A stretch of DNA of 64,000 nt from JBBROS01 sp963752225 (GTDB lineage Bacteria; Pseudomonadota; Alphaproteobacteria; Acetobacterales; Acetobacteraceae). The translations under genes were made by a program, and so were the position numbers. The stretch lies in the NCBI GenBank assembly GCA_963752225.1, contig CAVVXS010000007.1, forward strand, positions 744,001 to 808,000. Reading direction: 5' to 3'. The notes beneath the pieces are model-generated. The model had not been told where the DNA came from and ran no database searches. It saw only the letters and a program-made list of their open reading frames with translations. Within the stretch, counting starts at the first letter, position 1, and each line of letters begins with the position of its first letter. Below are positions 9,201 through 15,729 of the stretch, piece after piece.

Positions 9201-9745
9201 GCCTCGCGGCGCGCCAGCTTGGCGGCGTTGACCGCGGCCTTGATCTGCAGCGTGTCCTGGCAGGTTTCGATCAGGATGGCGTCCACCCCGCCGGCCACGA
9301 GGCCGCGGCACTGCTCGGCGATCGCCGCCTCGAGCGGGTCGTAGGCGATGTTGCCCAGCGTCGGCAGCTTGGTGCCGGGCCCGATGCTGCCGAGCACGTA
9401 GCGGTGCCGCCCGTCGGCGAACGTCTCGGCGGCCTCGCGTGCCAGCTCGGCGGCGGTCTTGTTGATCTCGAACGTCCGGTCCTGCAAGCCGAACTCGCCC
9501 AGGGTGATCGTGCTGCCACCGAACGTGTTGGTTTCCACCATGTCGGCGCCGGCCTCGAAGTAACCGCGGTGGATCTCGCGTACCAGGTCGGGGCGGGACA
9601 GGTTCAGCACCTCGGTGCAGTTCTCCTGGTTCCAGTAGTCACGCTCGACGTCGAGCGTGAGCGCCTGGACGCGGCTGCCCATGCCGCCATCGCACAGCAG
9701 GACCCGGTCGCGCAGCGCCTGCAGCAGGTGTGGTCTGGTGGTCAT
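6248..9745 (-). CDS. metH: cobalamin-dependent methionine synthase
   Basis: Full-length 1165-residue MetH, which moves a methyl group from 5-methyltetrahydrofolate through cobalamin to homocysteine. The homocysteine/zinc domain is N-terminal, with zinc ligands C225 (LNCATG) and C291-C292 (GGCCGTST). The folate (pterin-binding) domain follows at about 330-600, with NANGSKKWRE at its start. The cap and B12 domain carry DVHDIGKN with the cobalt-ligating H736. The activation domain that binds SAM is C-terminal, from about 880, with RGSRYSFGYPACP. The length and intact motifs indicate a functional enzyme. Its start codon overlaps the end of the ArsR-methyltransferase gene by 4 nt, so both are co-transcribed. 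No cobalamin riboswitch was recognised upstream; control probably comes from the regulator. metF is not adjacent. Confidence 0.97.
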   Translation of the reverse strand: MTTRPHLLQALRDRVLLCDGGMGSRVQALTLDVERDYWNQENCTEVLNLSRPDLVREIHRGYFEAGADMVETNTFGGSTITLGEFGLQDRTFEINKTAAELAREAAETFADGRHRYVLGSIGPGTKLPTLGNIAYDPLEAAIAEQCRGLVAGGVDAILIETCQDTLQIKAAVNAAKLARREAGTDTPIFVQVTVETTGTLLVGPDIAAAATVIHALDVPLIGLNCATGPQEMAEHVRWLAANWPGLLSVQPNAGLPELVDGKTHYPLDPASMASWIERFVSEDGLNLVGGCCGTSTPHIQALDAMLRRIGKNGQDRPTPIARKPVWVPSVASLYGQTALRQENSYFSIGERCNANGSKKWRELQEKGDWDGCVAVAREQVAEGSNSLDVCTAFVGRDEIGEMNEVITRFTGSVNAPLVIDSTETPVIEAALKLHGGKPIINSINFEDGEKAAADRLVLAKKFGAAVIALTIDEEGMAKTPEAKLAVAKRLVAFACDTHGLAQSDLLIDPLTFTIATGNEDDRKLGQWTLEGIKLIRDAFPDIQIILGLSNISFGLNAAARAVLNSVFLDYAVKAGMSGAIVHVSKIRPLHLIPEAEAKVMDDLIFDRRAEGYDPLQVLLEMFAERKAADAVKKVKSETVEGRLKDRIVDGDRKGLSEELDLAMQTHAPLAIINDILLDGMKVVGELFGAGKMQLPFVLQSAETMKAAVAHLEPHMERVAGQEKGTIVLATVKGDVHDIGKNLVDIILTNNGYRVVNLGIKVPLADMVSAAREHRAHAIGMSGLLVKSTVVMRENLEEMSRQGLEIPVMLGGAALTRNYVEDDCVQAYACGRVAYARDAFDGLHLMDRVTGNGFDDYLAALQSKRSGKARNTKRTLGQADNRAFAPVDVLAVQQRRRRITGDVPVAQPPFWGARVIEAPTKAVIPFLNERSLYQFQWGFRKQGKSLDDFLGWAKQELRPVMRRMLGIAEAGDILKPQAIYGYWKAAGQGNDLIVFDQDGQTELCRFNLPRQPKQDGECIADFFRDVDDGERDVIGLQVVTVGQKASDTARDWFEDNRYQDYLYLHGLSVEVAEAMAEYTHKRIRAELGFAGEDDRDMERMLAQHYRGSRYSFGYPACPKLEDQVPLLRLLGAERIGVSLSDEWQLHPEQSTSAIVVLNPNAKYFSV

Positions 9746-10713
9746 CGTGCGTCCTCGGTGAGCAAAGCGGGGGTGGAGCGGGCAGGAGAGGCGGAAGCGG
9801 TGCCCGGCATCGTCGCCGGCCAGAGCCGGACTTCGATCGGTCCGGCCACGGCGGCCGGCGCGCCGGGGCGCAGGCCGGCGCCGGCCAGCAGCCGCGCCAG
9901 CGTGTCGTCGGCGAATCCGGGCCAGCGATGCGCCAGGCGCTCGGTCAGCGCGAGCCGGTCATGCTCGGCCAAGTCGACCACCAGCAAGCAGCCGCCGGGC
10001 GCCAGCACCCGGGCGGCCTCGGCCAGCACCGCGGCCGGGTCCTCGGCGTAATGCAGCACCATCTGCAGCACCACCACGTCGTAGGTGCCGGCCAGCGGCA
10101 GGCTATACATGTCCGCCTGGCGCACCGAGAGATGGCCGAAGCCGGTCTTGGCCAAGCGGGCGCGGGCAAGAGCCAGCATCGCGCGGCTCGCATCCACGCC
10201 GAGCCCGGCACTCACGCGCGGCGCCAGCAGCTCCAGCAGACGGCCGGTGCCGGTGCCGATGTCGAGCACGCGGCCGAGCGGACCGGCGGGAAGCAGGCCG
10301 AGCAATGCCGCCTCGATCGCCGCGGCGGGCAGGTCGAGCGCCCGCATCTCGTCCCAATCGGCGCCTTGGCGGCGGAAGCTTTCGGAAGCGATGCGGGCGC
10401 GTTCGGCCAACACCCGGGCCGCCGCCCGGCGGTCGGCGGCGAGAACCGGGTCCTCCTCTGGGAGGTGGCGCAGGATGTCCTGCACCAGCCCGGCATCGGG
10501 CGGCAGGCCGAACCAGACGTTGGCGCCCTCGCGCACCCGCTCGAGCACGCCGGCGTCGCACAGCAGTTTCAGATGCCGCGACAAGCGCGGCTGGGACTGC
10601 CCGAGGATCTCGGTGAGTTCGACGACGCAGAAGGCGCCGCGGGCGGCCAGGGCCAACAGGCGAAGACGGGTCGGTTCAGCGCAAGCGCGCAGGGCAGCGA
10701 GAAGCGGATCCAT
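9742..10713 (-). CDS. ArsR-family regulator fused to SAM-dependent methyltransferase
   Basis: 323-residue two-domain protein. Residues about 1-95 form an ArsR/SmtB winged helix (EPTRLRLLALAARGAFCVVELTEILG; recognition helix SQPRLSRHLKLLCDAGVLERVREG). Residues about 140-290 form a class I methyltransferase with the SAM-binding loop VLDIGTGTGRLLELLAP, GVDASRAML and DVVVLQMVLHY. No metal-sensing CxC of ArsR is seen. Such fusions lie beside methionine genes in many alphaproteobacteria and are thought to sense SAM or S-adenosylhomocysteine and repress the methionine cycle; whether the second domain methylates anything is unknown. It overlaps metH by 4 nt, and a 22-bp inverted repeat lies 12 bp upstream of its start, fitting autorepression. 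Confidence 0.88.
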   Translation of the reverse strand: MDPLLAALRACAEPTRLRLLALAARGAFCVVELTEILGQSQPRLSRHLKLLCDAGVLERVREGANVWFGLPPDAGLVQDILRHLPEEDPVLAADRRAAARVLAERARIASESFRRQGADWDEMRALDLPAAAIEAALLGLLPAGPLGRVLDIGTGTGRLLELLAPRVSAGLGVDASRAMLALARARLAKTGFGHLSVRQADMYSLPLAGTYDVVVLQMVLHYAEDPAAVLAEAARVLAPGGCLLVVDLAEHDRLALTERLAHRWPGFADDTLARLLAGAGLRPGAPAAVAGPIEVRLWPATMPGTASASPARSTPALLTEDAR

Positions 10714-10725
10714 GGGCTTGCATGT

Positions 10726-10747
10726 GACATAAACTTATCCTTATGTC
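10726..10747. promoter_or_regulatory. probable operator of the ArsR-methyltransferase regulator
   Basis: Perfect 7-bp inverted repeat GACATAA (10726-10732) / TTATGTC (10741-10747) with an 8-nt AT-rich spacer, in an otherwise GC-rich region, located between the divergent regulator-metH operon and the mini-G3E gene. The ACATAA...TTATGT form resembles operators I recall for SAM/SAH-responsive ArsR regulators of alphaproteobacteria. It lies 12 bp from the regulator start and 39 bp from the other gene, so one bound dimer could control both. Confidence 0.65.
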
Positions 10748-10786
10748 CATGCGGCGATTTGGTTCCGCTTGGGGGGTTGCACCGCC

Positions 10787-11119
10787 ATGGCTCGCTTCAT
10801 CGACGCCCGGCTACCGGTCCGCTTCGGCGTTTTGTCCGAGCGGCAGCCCGGCGAGGCCGTGCTGTCGGACGGCCCGGACGCGGCCGCCCCATTCGCTCGG
10901 CTCGGTGCCGCGACGAGTGGGCACCCGGCCGAATGTTCCTGCTGCTTGCCGCGGAGCGGCGCCGCCCTGGCGCTGGCGGCCCTATTCCGCGAGCGGGCGG
11001 TGGGCCGCGGGACGGCATTCGACGGCGTACTGGCCGTGGTCGGCCCGGAGGCAGAGCAGGCCGTTCGCGCGGCGCTGACCGACGACCCGATCGTGTCCGG
11101 GCGGTATCGGCTGAGTTAG
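10787..11119 (+). CDS. mini-protein resembling the middle of CobW/G3E GTPases, no P-loop
   Basis: 110-residue protein. The segment from about residue 49, AECSCCLPRSGAALALAALF, aligns by eye to the GC(x)CC zinc motif region of COG0523 CobW-type GTPases. FDGVLAVV then stands where 'FDRVVIET' is expected, and LTDDPIVSGRYRLS stands where 'LMTDPxLAARYRLD' is expected, where this protein ends. The N-terminal P-loop that binds GTP and the entire C-terminal CobW domain are absent. It might be a metal-binding stand-alone protein or a decayed remnant; intact reading frame and a GGGGGG ribosome-binding site 11 nt before the ATG favour a gene. It is divergent from the metH operon across a shared operator. 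Confidence 0.6.
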   Translation: MARFIDARLPVRFGVLSERQPGEAVLSDGPDAAAPFARLGAATSGHPAECSCCLPRSGAALALAALFRERAVGRGTAFDGVLAVVGPEAEQAVRAALTDDPIVSGRYRLS

Positions 11120-11132
11120 GTGGGGCGGCCGG

Positions 11133-11651
11133 TCAGGCCGGGATGTCGGTGTCGCCGCGGCCGAGCGCGCGTTGCATGTAGACGGCGTCCACCCAGCGGC
11201 CGAACTTGAAGCCGCAGGCGCGCAGCACGCCGACGCGCTGGAAGCCCAGCGAGGTGTGCACCCCGATCGAGCCGACATTGTCGGAATCACCGATCACCGC
11301 GAACATCTGGCGGAAGCCGACCCGGTCGGCGTCTTGCAGCAGCCGGGCGACCAGCGCCTTGCCGACGCCTTGGCCGCGCACATCGTCCCGAACATAGATG
11401 CTGTCTTCGGCGCTGTAGCGGTAAGCCGAGCGGTCGCGCAGCTGCGTAAAATACGCATAGCCGACCACCCCGGTCTCATCGGTGGCGACCACGAACGCCC
11501 AGCCATGGCCCGTAATGCTCTCGAACCGTTCCATCATGGCCTCGACGCTGGGCGGAGCTTCCTCGAACGTTCCGGCGCCGTGCAGGACGTGATGGGCGTA
11601 GATGGCCTGTATTTGCGGGATATCGGCCGGGATGGCGGGACGGATTTCCAT
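11133..11651 (-). CDS. GNAT N-acetyltransferase, phosphinothricin/MnaT-like
   Basis: 172-residue acetyltransferase of the GNAT superfamily that moves acetyl from acetyl-CoA to an amine, most similar by eye to the Pat/YncA (MnaT) group acting on phosphinothricin, methionine sulfoximine or related amino acids. Seen are the family start IRPAIPADIPQIQAIYAHHV, GTFEEAPPS, the YRYSAEDSIYV strand, the acetyl-CoA loop VRGQGVGKALV (about residues 90-100), and the GSIGVHTSLGF helix with GFKFGRWVDAV near the C-terminus. Start ATG 11651. It converges with the mini-G3E gene 13 nt away. Exact substrate not determinable. Confidence 0.88.
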   Translation of the reverse strand: MEIRPAIPADIPQIQAIYAHHVLHGAGTFEEAPPSVEAMMERFESITGHGWAFVVATDETGVVGYAYFTQLRDRSAYRYSAEDSIYVRDDVRGQGVGKALVARLLQDADRVGFRQMFAVIGDSDNVGSIGVHTSLGFQRVGVLRACGFKFGRWVDAVYMQRALGRGDTDIPA

Positions 11652-11705
11652 GGCACGTTCTTAGTTGCGAGGTCTGCCGACGACAAGGGCGGTGGGTCAG
11701 ATACT

Positions 11706-11715
11706 CCGTATACGG
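11706..11715. other. short palindrome in the region upstream of the secretion cluster
   Basis: CCGTATACGG, a perfect 10-bp palindrome in the 237-nt divergent region between the GNAT gene and the secretion ABC transporter gene. The same region has two GCTAAC copies about 10 bp apart near 11777-11793 and an AT-rich GTTATAGG at about 11824-11831 that could serve as a -10 box for the rightward operon. Any regulatory role is a guess. Confidence 0.25.
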
Positions 11716-11888
11716 TATTGGCCGGCTTTGGTCGGCGCGGAAATTCGTTGCACTATCAGAGTGTAAGCCTAAACTGGCTAACAGTTGCTAACTCCAACTC
11801 CAGTGGCTAGCTCGCAATCTCGTGTTATAGGCCTGCCCACCGGCGGTGGTCTCCGAGCCATTCGTCCAAGCCGCAGAAGGAAATCCCA

Positions 11889-14171
11889 GTGGACCAAAGC
11901 ACCCCAGGGCTCGGCTCCTCCAGCGACGCGATCCCCGTGCCGCGCCTCGATCCGGTGATGATCGATGGCGAGGAGACGGTCGCCAACGGCCGGGTTCTGG
12001 CCGTCGTCGCGGCAGCGCGCCACCATGGCGTCGAACTGCGCCCGACCGACTTCCGGCCGGTCGTCGGCGAGGAGGTGCCGTCCCCCGCCGCGCTGGCCAA
12101 TTGGGCGCGGGAGTCCGGCCTCTATGCCAAGGCCGACCGGGTTCGGTGGCGTTCGTTGTTCAAGCTGCACGGCTCGTCCAATCCGCCGCCGCCGGTGGTG
12201 ATCCTGATGCGCGACGGTACTGCGGCGCTGATGGTCGCCTCCGACGCCGCTAAGAACGTGGTCTGGCTGCGCGACCCGCATGCTGACTTCTATAGCGATC
12301 CGGTCCCGGTGGACGAGCTGCGCCTGGCCGAGGTGTGGGGCGGCGAAGTGCTGCTGATCCGCACCAACCGTGCCGTGTCCGAGGCCGACAAGCCGTTCAC
12401 CCTCGGCTGGCTGATGGGCCTCGTGTTCCTCGAAAAGCGGTCGATGCGCGACGTGTGCGTCGCGTCGATCGCGCTCAGCGCGCTGGCGATCATCCCGCCG
12501 CTGCTCGTCATGACGGTGGTGGACCGCGTCGTGACCCACCACAGCATCTCGACGCTCGCGCTGCTCGGCGCCATCCTGGCGATCACCACAGCCTACGAGA
12601 CGCTGCTGGGCTATGCCCGGCGCGAGATCACCCAGGTGGTTTCGACCCGGGTGGACGCCAAGCTCAACCTGCACATGTTCAACCGCCTGCTCGGCCTGCC
12701 GCTGGACTATTTCGAGAAGAACCCGGCCGGCCAGACCAACTACAAGATCGCCCAGATCTGGAAGATACGCGAGTTCCTGACCGGGAAGCTGATGGGCACG
12801 TTCCTGGACATGTTCACGCTGTTCTTCCTGCTGCCGATCCTGTTCTGGATGGACACCACGCTCGCGTCGATCGTCCTGGTGTGCGCGGCGTTGATCGCCG
12901 GCGTCATTATCATGTTCCTGCCGGGTTTGCGCCGCATCATTGGCAAGCAGGTCGTGGCGGAGTCGATGAAGGGCACGACGCTGGTCGAGACCGTACACGG
13001 CATCCGCACCGTGAAGTCGCTGGCGCTCGAGCCGCAGCGCAAGTCCGAATGGGACGAGCGCGTCGCCATTGCCGGCACGTTGAAGCTGCAAGCGGGGCGG
13101 CTGGCCAACTGGCCGCAGACGCTGATCGCGCCGCTGGAATCGTTCATCCAGCGCGGCGTGATCCTGGTCGGCGCCTATATCGCGCTGTCGGATCAGACCG
13201 GCGTCGCGGTCGGCGGCCTGGTTGCGTTCATGATGCTCGGCTCCCGCGTCAGCCAGCCGCTGGTCGGACTCGCCCGGCTGATCGAGGATTTCGAGGACGT
13301 CCGCGCGTCCATCTGGCAGGTAGGCTCCGTGCTGAACAACCCGACCGAGACGGCGGCGATGCAGAGCGGCATGCGGCCGCGCATCCAGGGCACGGTCGAG
13401 TTCGACGACCTGTCCTTCACCTATCCCGGCTCCAAGCTGCCGGCGCTCGACAAGGTCTCGGTCCGCATTCCGGCCGGCACCATGGTCGGCGTGGTCGGCC
13501 GCAGCGGCTCGGGCAAGAGCACGCTGACGCGGCTGCTACAGGGCATCAATCGCGAATACACCGGCTTCCTCAAGATCGACGGGATCGAGTTGCGGGAGAT
13601 CAACCTGACGCACCTGCGCCGTAGCTACGGTGTCGTGCTGCAGGACAACTTCCTGTTCCGCGGCACCGTCCGCGACAACATCACCGCCGGTCGGCCGGGG
13701 CTGACGCTGGATGACGTCGTGCGGGCCGCGCGCCTGGCCGGCGCCGAGGAGTTCATCGAGCGGATGCCGGGCGGCTACGACACCTTCATCGAGGAAGGCT
13801 CGGCCAACCTGTCCGGCGGGCAGAAGCAGCGCCTCGCGATCGCCCGGGCGGTGATCGTCGATCCGAAGCTGATGATCCTCGATGAGGCCACCAGCGCGCT
13901 CGACCCCGAGAGCGAGGCTCTGGTGAACGCCAACCTGACCCGGCTCGGCAAGGGCCGCACCATGGTCATCGTGTCGCACCGGCTGTCGTCGCTGCTGGAT
14001 TGCGACCAGATCCTGGTGATGGACAAGGGCGCAGTCGTGGACATGGCCCCGCACAAGGTGCTGCTGGAACGGTGCACGATCTATCGCACGCTGTGGTCGC
14101 AGCAGAACCGGCACATGGACCCGGTCAACCGCCCGGCGCCCTTGGTACCGGTCGCCGTCCAGGGTGACTAG
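11889..14171 (+). CDS. type I secretion ABC transporter with inactive C39-like domain
   Basis: 760-residue inner-membrane exporter subunit of a type I secretion system (LapB/HlyB class). Residues about 25-165 form a C39-peptidase-like domain that contains no cysteine, so it cannot cleave and probably docks substrate, as in HlyB. Six transmembrane helices span about 170-460. The ATPase has Walker A GRSGSGKST (about 537), LQDNFLFRGTVRDNI (Q loop), signature LSGGQKQR (about 641) and Walker B LMILDEATSALD. The GTG start at 11889 is supported by AGAAGGA 8 nt upstream. First gene of a rightward cluster with an HlyD adaptor, Sel1 protein and glycosyltransferases. Neither a TolC gene nor an RTX-type substrate is in the window. 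Confidence 0.93.
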   Translation: MDQSTPGLGSSSDAIPVPRLDPVMIDGEETVANGRVLAVVAAARHHGVELRPTDFRPVVGEEVPSPAALANWARESGLYAKADRVRWRSLFKLHGSSNPPPPVVILMRDGTAALMVASDAAKNVVWLRDPHADFYSDPVPVDELRLAEVWGGEVLLIRTNRAVSEADKPFTLGWLMGLVFLEKRSMRDVCVASIALSALAIIPPLLVMTVVDRVVTHHSISTLALLGAILAITTAYETLLGYARREITQVVSTRVDAKLNLHMFNRLLGLPLDYFEKNPAGQTNYKIAQIWKIREFLTGKLMGTFLDMFTLFFLLPILFWMDTTLASIVLVCAALIAGVIIMFLPGLRRIIGKQVVAESMKGTTLVETVHGIRTVKSLALEPQRKSEWDERVAIAGTLKLQAGRLANWPQTLIAPLESFIQRGVILVGAYIALSDQTGVAVGGLVAFMMLGSRVSQPLVGLARLIEDFEDVRASIWQVGSVLNNPTETAAMQSGMRPRIQGTVEFDDLSFTYPGSKLPALDKVSVRIPAGTMVGVVGRSGSGKSTLTRLLQGINREYTGFLKIDGIELREINLTHLRRSYGVVLQDNFLFRGTVRDNITAGRPGLTLDDVVRAARLAGAEEFIERMPGGYDTFIEEGSANLSGGQKQRLAIARAVIVDPKLMILDEATSALDPESEALVNANLTRLGKGRTMVIVSHRLSSLLDCDQILVMDKGAVVDMAPHKVLLERCTIYRTLWSQQNRHMDPVNRPAPLVPVAVQGD

Positions 14172-14196
14172 CCGCCCCGTCCGGCGGAACGAAGCG

Positions 14197-14216
14197 CCTC
14201 GCCGGATCCGGCGAGG
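14197..14216. other. perfect 20-bp palindrome between secretion ABC and HlyD genes
   Basis: CCTCGCCGGATCCGGCGAGG, which folds as an 8-bp stem with a GATC loop. It lies in the 135-nt gap separating the transporter stop codon from the HlyD start, well clear of the HlyD ribosome-binding site. It could attenuate readthrough or mark an mRNA processing point; there is no T tract. Confidence 0.45.
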
Positions 14217-14306
14217 GATGGGAGCAGCTGGCGCGGTGATCGGCCGCCGGCTGCGACAGGCCGGCGCCGCGTGCGGCCGCCGCGCCGAAGCATACGGAGT
14301 TCGAGC

Positions 14307-15701
14307 ATGAGCGCAGTCACAATCCGACGCGAAGGCAAGGCATCGAAGCGGGCCGAGGCGATGGCGCTGCCGTCGCTGCTGGAGTTCCATTCGCCGACCG
14401 CCGCCTTGAGCGTGGCGCCGGTGATGTTTGCCGCACGCGGCACCATCTGGGTGACGGCGTCGCTCGTGGCCGCCTGCTTTGCCGCGGCCGGGCTGATCCC
14501 GATCGACAAGGTCGTCACCGCGCAAGGCAAGGTGGTCGCCGAGAACCCGACCAGCGTCATCCAGCCGCTGGAAACCGCAATCATCCGCAGCGTCGACGTC
14601 CGTGAAGGCCAGGTGGTGCGCAAGGGCACGCTGCTTGCCCGCCTCGACCCGACCTTCGCCGCCGCCGATGCGGGCGCGCTGCAGAACCAGGTCGAAAGCC
14701 TCCAGGCCGAGGTCGACCGGCTGACGGCGGAGGCGTCGGGCAAGACGTATACGCCGCGCAACTCAACGCCGATGGCGTTGATGCAGGCGGCCATCGCGGC
14801 GCAGCGCAAGTCCGAGCGCGCCTACAAGATGGAAGGCTACAACCAGAAGATCGCCAGCCTCTACTCGCAATCCCAGCGCTCCATCGGCGACGTCAAGGCG
14901 TATGGCGAGCGCTTGAAGGTGGCTGAGGAACTCGAATCCAAGCGGATCGAGTTGGAGAAGCTGCAGGTCGGTAGCCAGATCAACCGCCTCGCCGCCACCG
15001 ACAGCCGGCTCGAGGTGCGGCGCGGCCTGGACGGCGCCATCGCCCAGGTGCAGCAGGGCAAGCGCGACATCGCCGCACTCGAGGCCGAGCGCGACGGCTA
15101 CGACCAGAACTGGCGCAGCCAGGTCAACCAGGAGCTGACCGACGCGAGCCGCAAGCTGAGCGACGCCAAGGAGAACTTCAACAAGGCCGCCCGCCGTCAC
15201 CAACTGGTCGAGCTGCGCGCCGACCAGGACGAGATCGTGCTCAACATCGCCAAGGTGTCGCCCGGCTCCGTGCTGCAATCGGGCGAGCAGCTGATGAGCC
15301 TGACGCCGCTGGACGCCCCGAACGAGGTCGAGATCAACGTGCCCGGCAGCGATGCCGGCTTCGTCCGCCCCGGCAACCCCGTGACGATCAAGCTCGACGC
15401 CTTCCCGTTCACGCAGTACGGCGGCGCCGAGGGTTCCGTCCGCATCGTCAGCCCGGACAGCTTCCAGGGCAATCCGGACGAGAAGCAGCGCGGCGTGCAA
15501 CAGATGCCGCAACAAGGTCCGGCCTTCTTCCGCAGCCGGGTTACGATCGACGAGCTGAAACTGCACGACACGCCGTCGGGCTTCCACGTGACACCGGGCA
15601 TGCCGGTCACGGCGGACATCAAGGTCGGCAAGCGGACGGTGCTGAGCTACCTGCTGAGCCGGGTGCTGCCGGTGGCGATGGACGGGATGCGCGAGCCGTG
15701 A
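14307..15701 (+). CDS. HlyD-family type I secretion periplasmic adaptor
   Basis: 464-residue membrane-fusion protein that links the ABC exporter to an outer-membrane channel. A cytoplasmic N-terminus is followed by one transmembrane helix (about residues 47-67), then the first half of the lipoyl domain (GKVVAENPTSVIQPLETAIIR, DVREGQVVRKGTLLARLDPT), a long coiled coil (about 125-310), the second lipoyl half (VSPGSVLQSGEQLMSLTPLD) and a beta-barrel ending with TPGMPVTADIKVGKRTVLSYLL, the usual HlyD C-terminal signature. The ATG at 14307 has GGAG 8 nt upstream. It belongs with the ABC gene 135 nt upstream. The strongly conserved C-terminus suggests normal function with a TolC encoded elsewhere. 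Confidence 0.93.
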   Translation: MSAVTIRREGKASKRAEAMALPSLLEFHSPTAALSVAPVMFAARGTIWVTASLVAACFAAAGLIPIDKVVTAQGKVVAENPTSVIQPLETAIIRSVDVREGQVVRKGTLLARLDPTFAAADAGALQNQVESLQAEVDRLTAEASGKTYTPRNSTPMALMQAAIAAQRKSERAYKMEGYNQKIASLYSQSQRSIGDVKAYGERLKVAEELESKRIELEKLQVGSQINRLAATDSRLEVRRGLDGAIAQVQQGKRDIAALEAERDGYDQNWRSQVNQELTDASRKLSDAKENFNKAARRHQLVELRADQDEIVLNIAKVSPGSVLQSGEQLMSLTPLDAPNEVEINVPGSDAGFVRPGNPVTIKLDAFPFTQYGGAEGSVRIVSPDSFQGNPDEKQRGVQQMPQQGPAFFRSRVTIDELKLHDTPSGFHVTPGMPVTADIKVGKRTVLSYLLSRVLPVAMDGMREP

Positions 15702-15729
15702 GGCCGGCCGGCGAACGCCGGGGGGCGGC

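Noticed and set aside
7976..10051. A long plus-strand frame opposite metH and its regulator
   Set aside because: Antisense shadow; both minus-strand genes carry all family motifs.
10714..10786. Cobalamin or SAM riboswitch controlling metH
   Set aside because: Only 73 nt separate the divergent genes, too short for a cobalamin riboswitch, and no B12-box or SAM-II-like fold was recognised; the inverted repeat explains control better.
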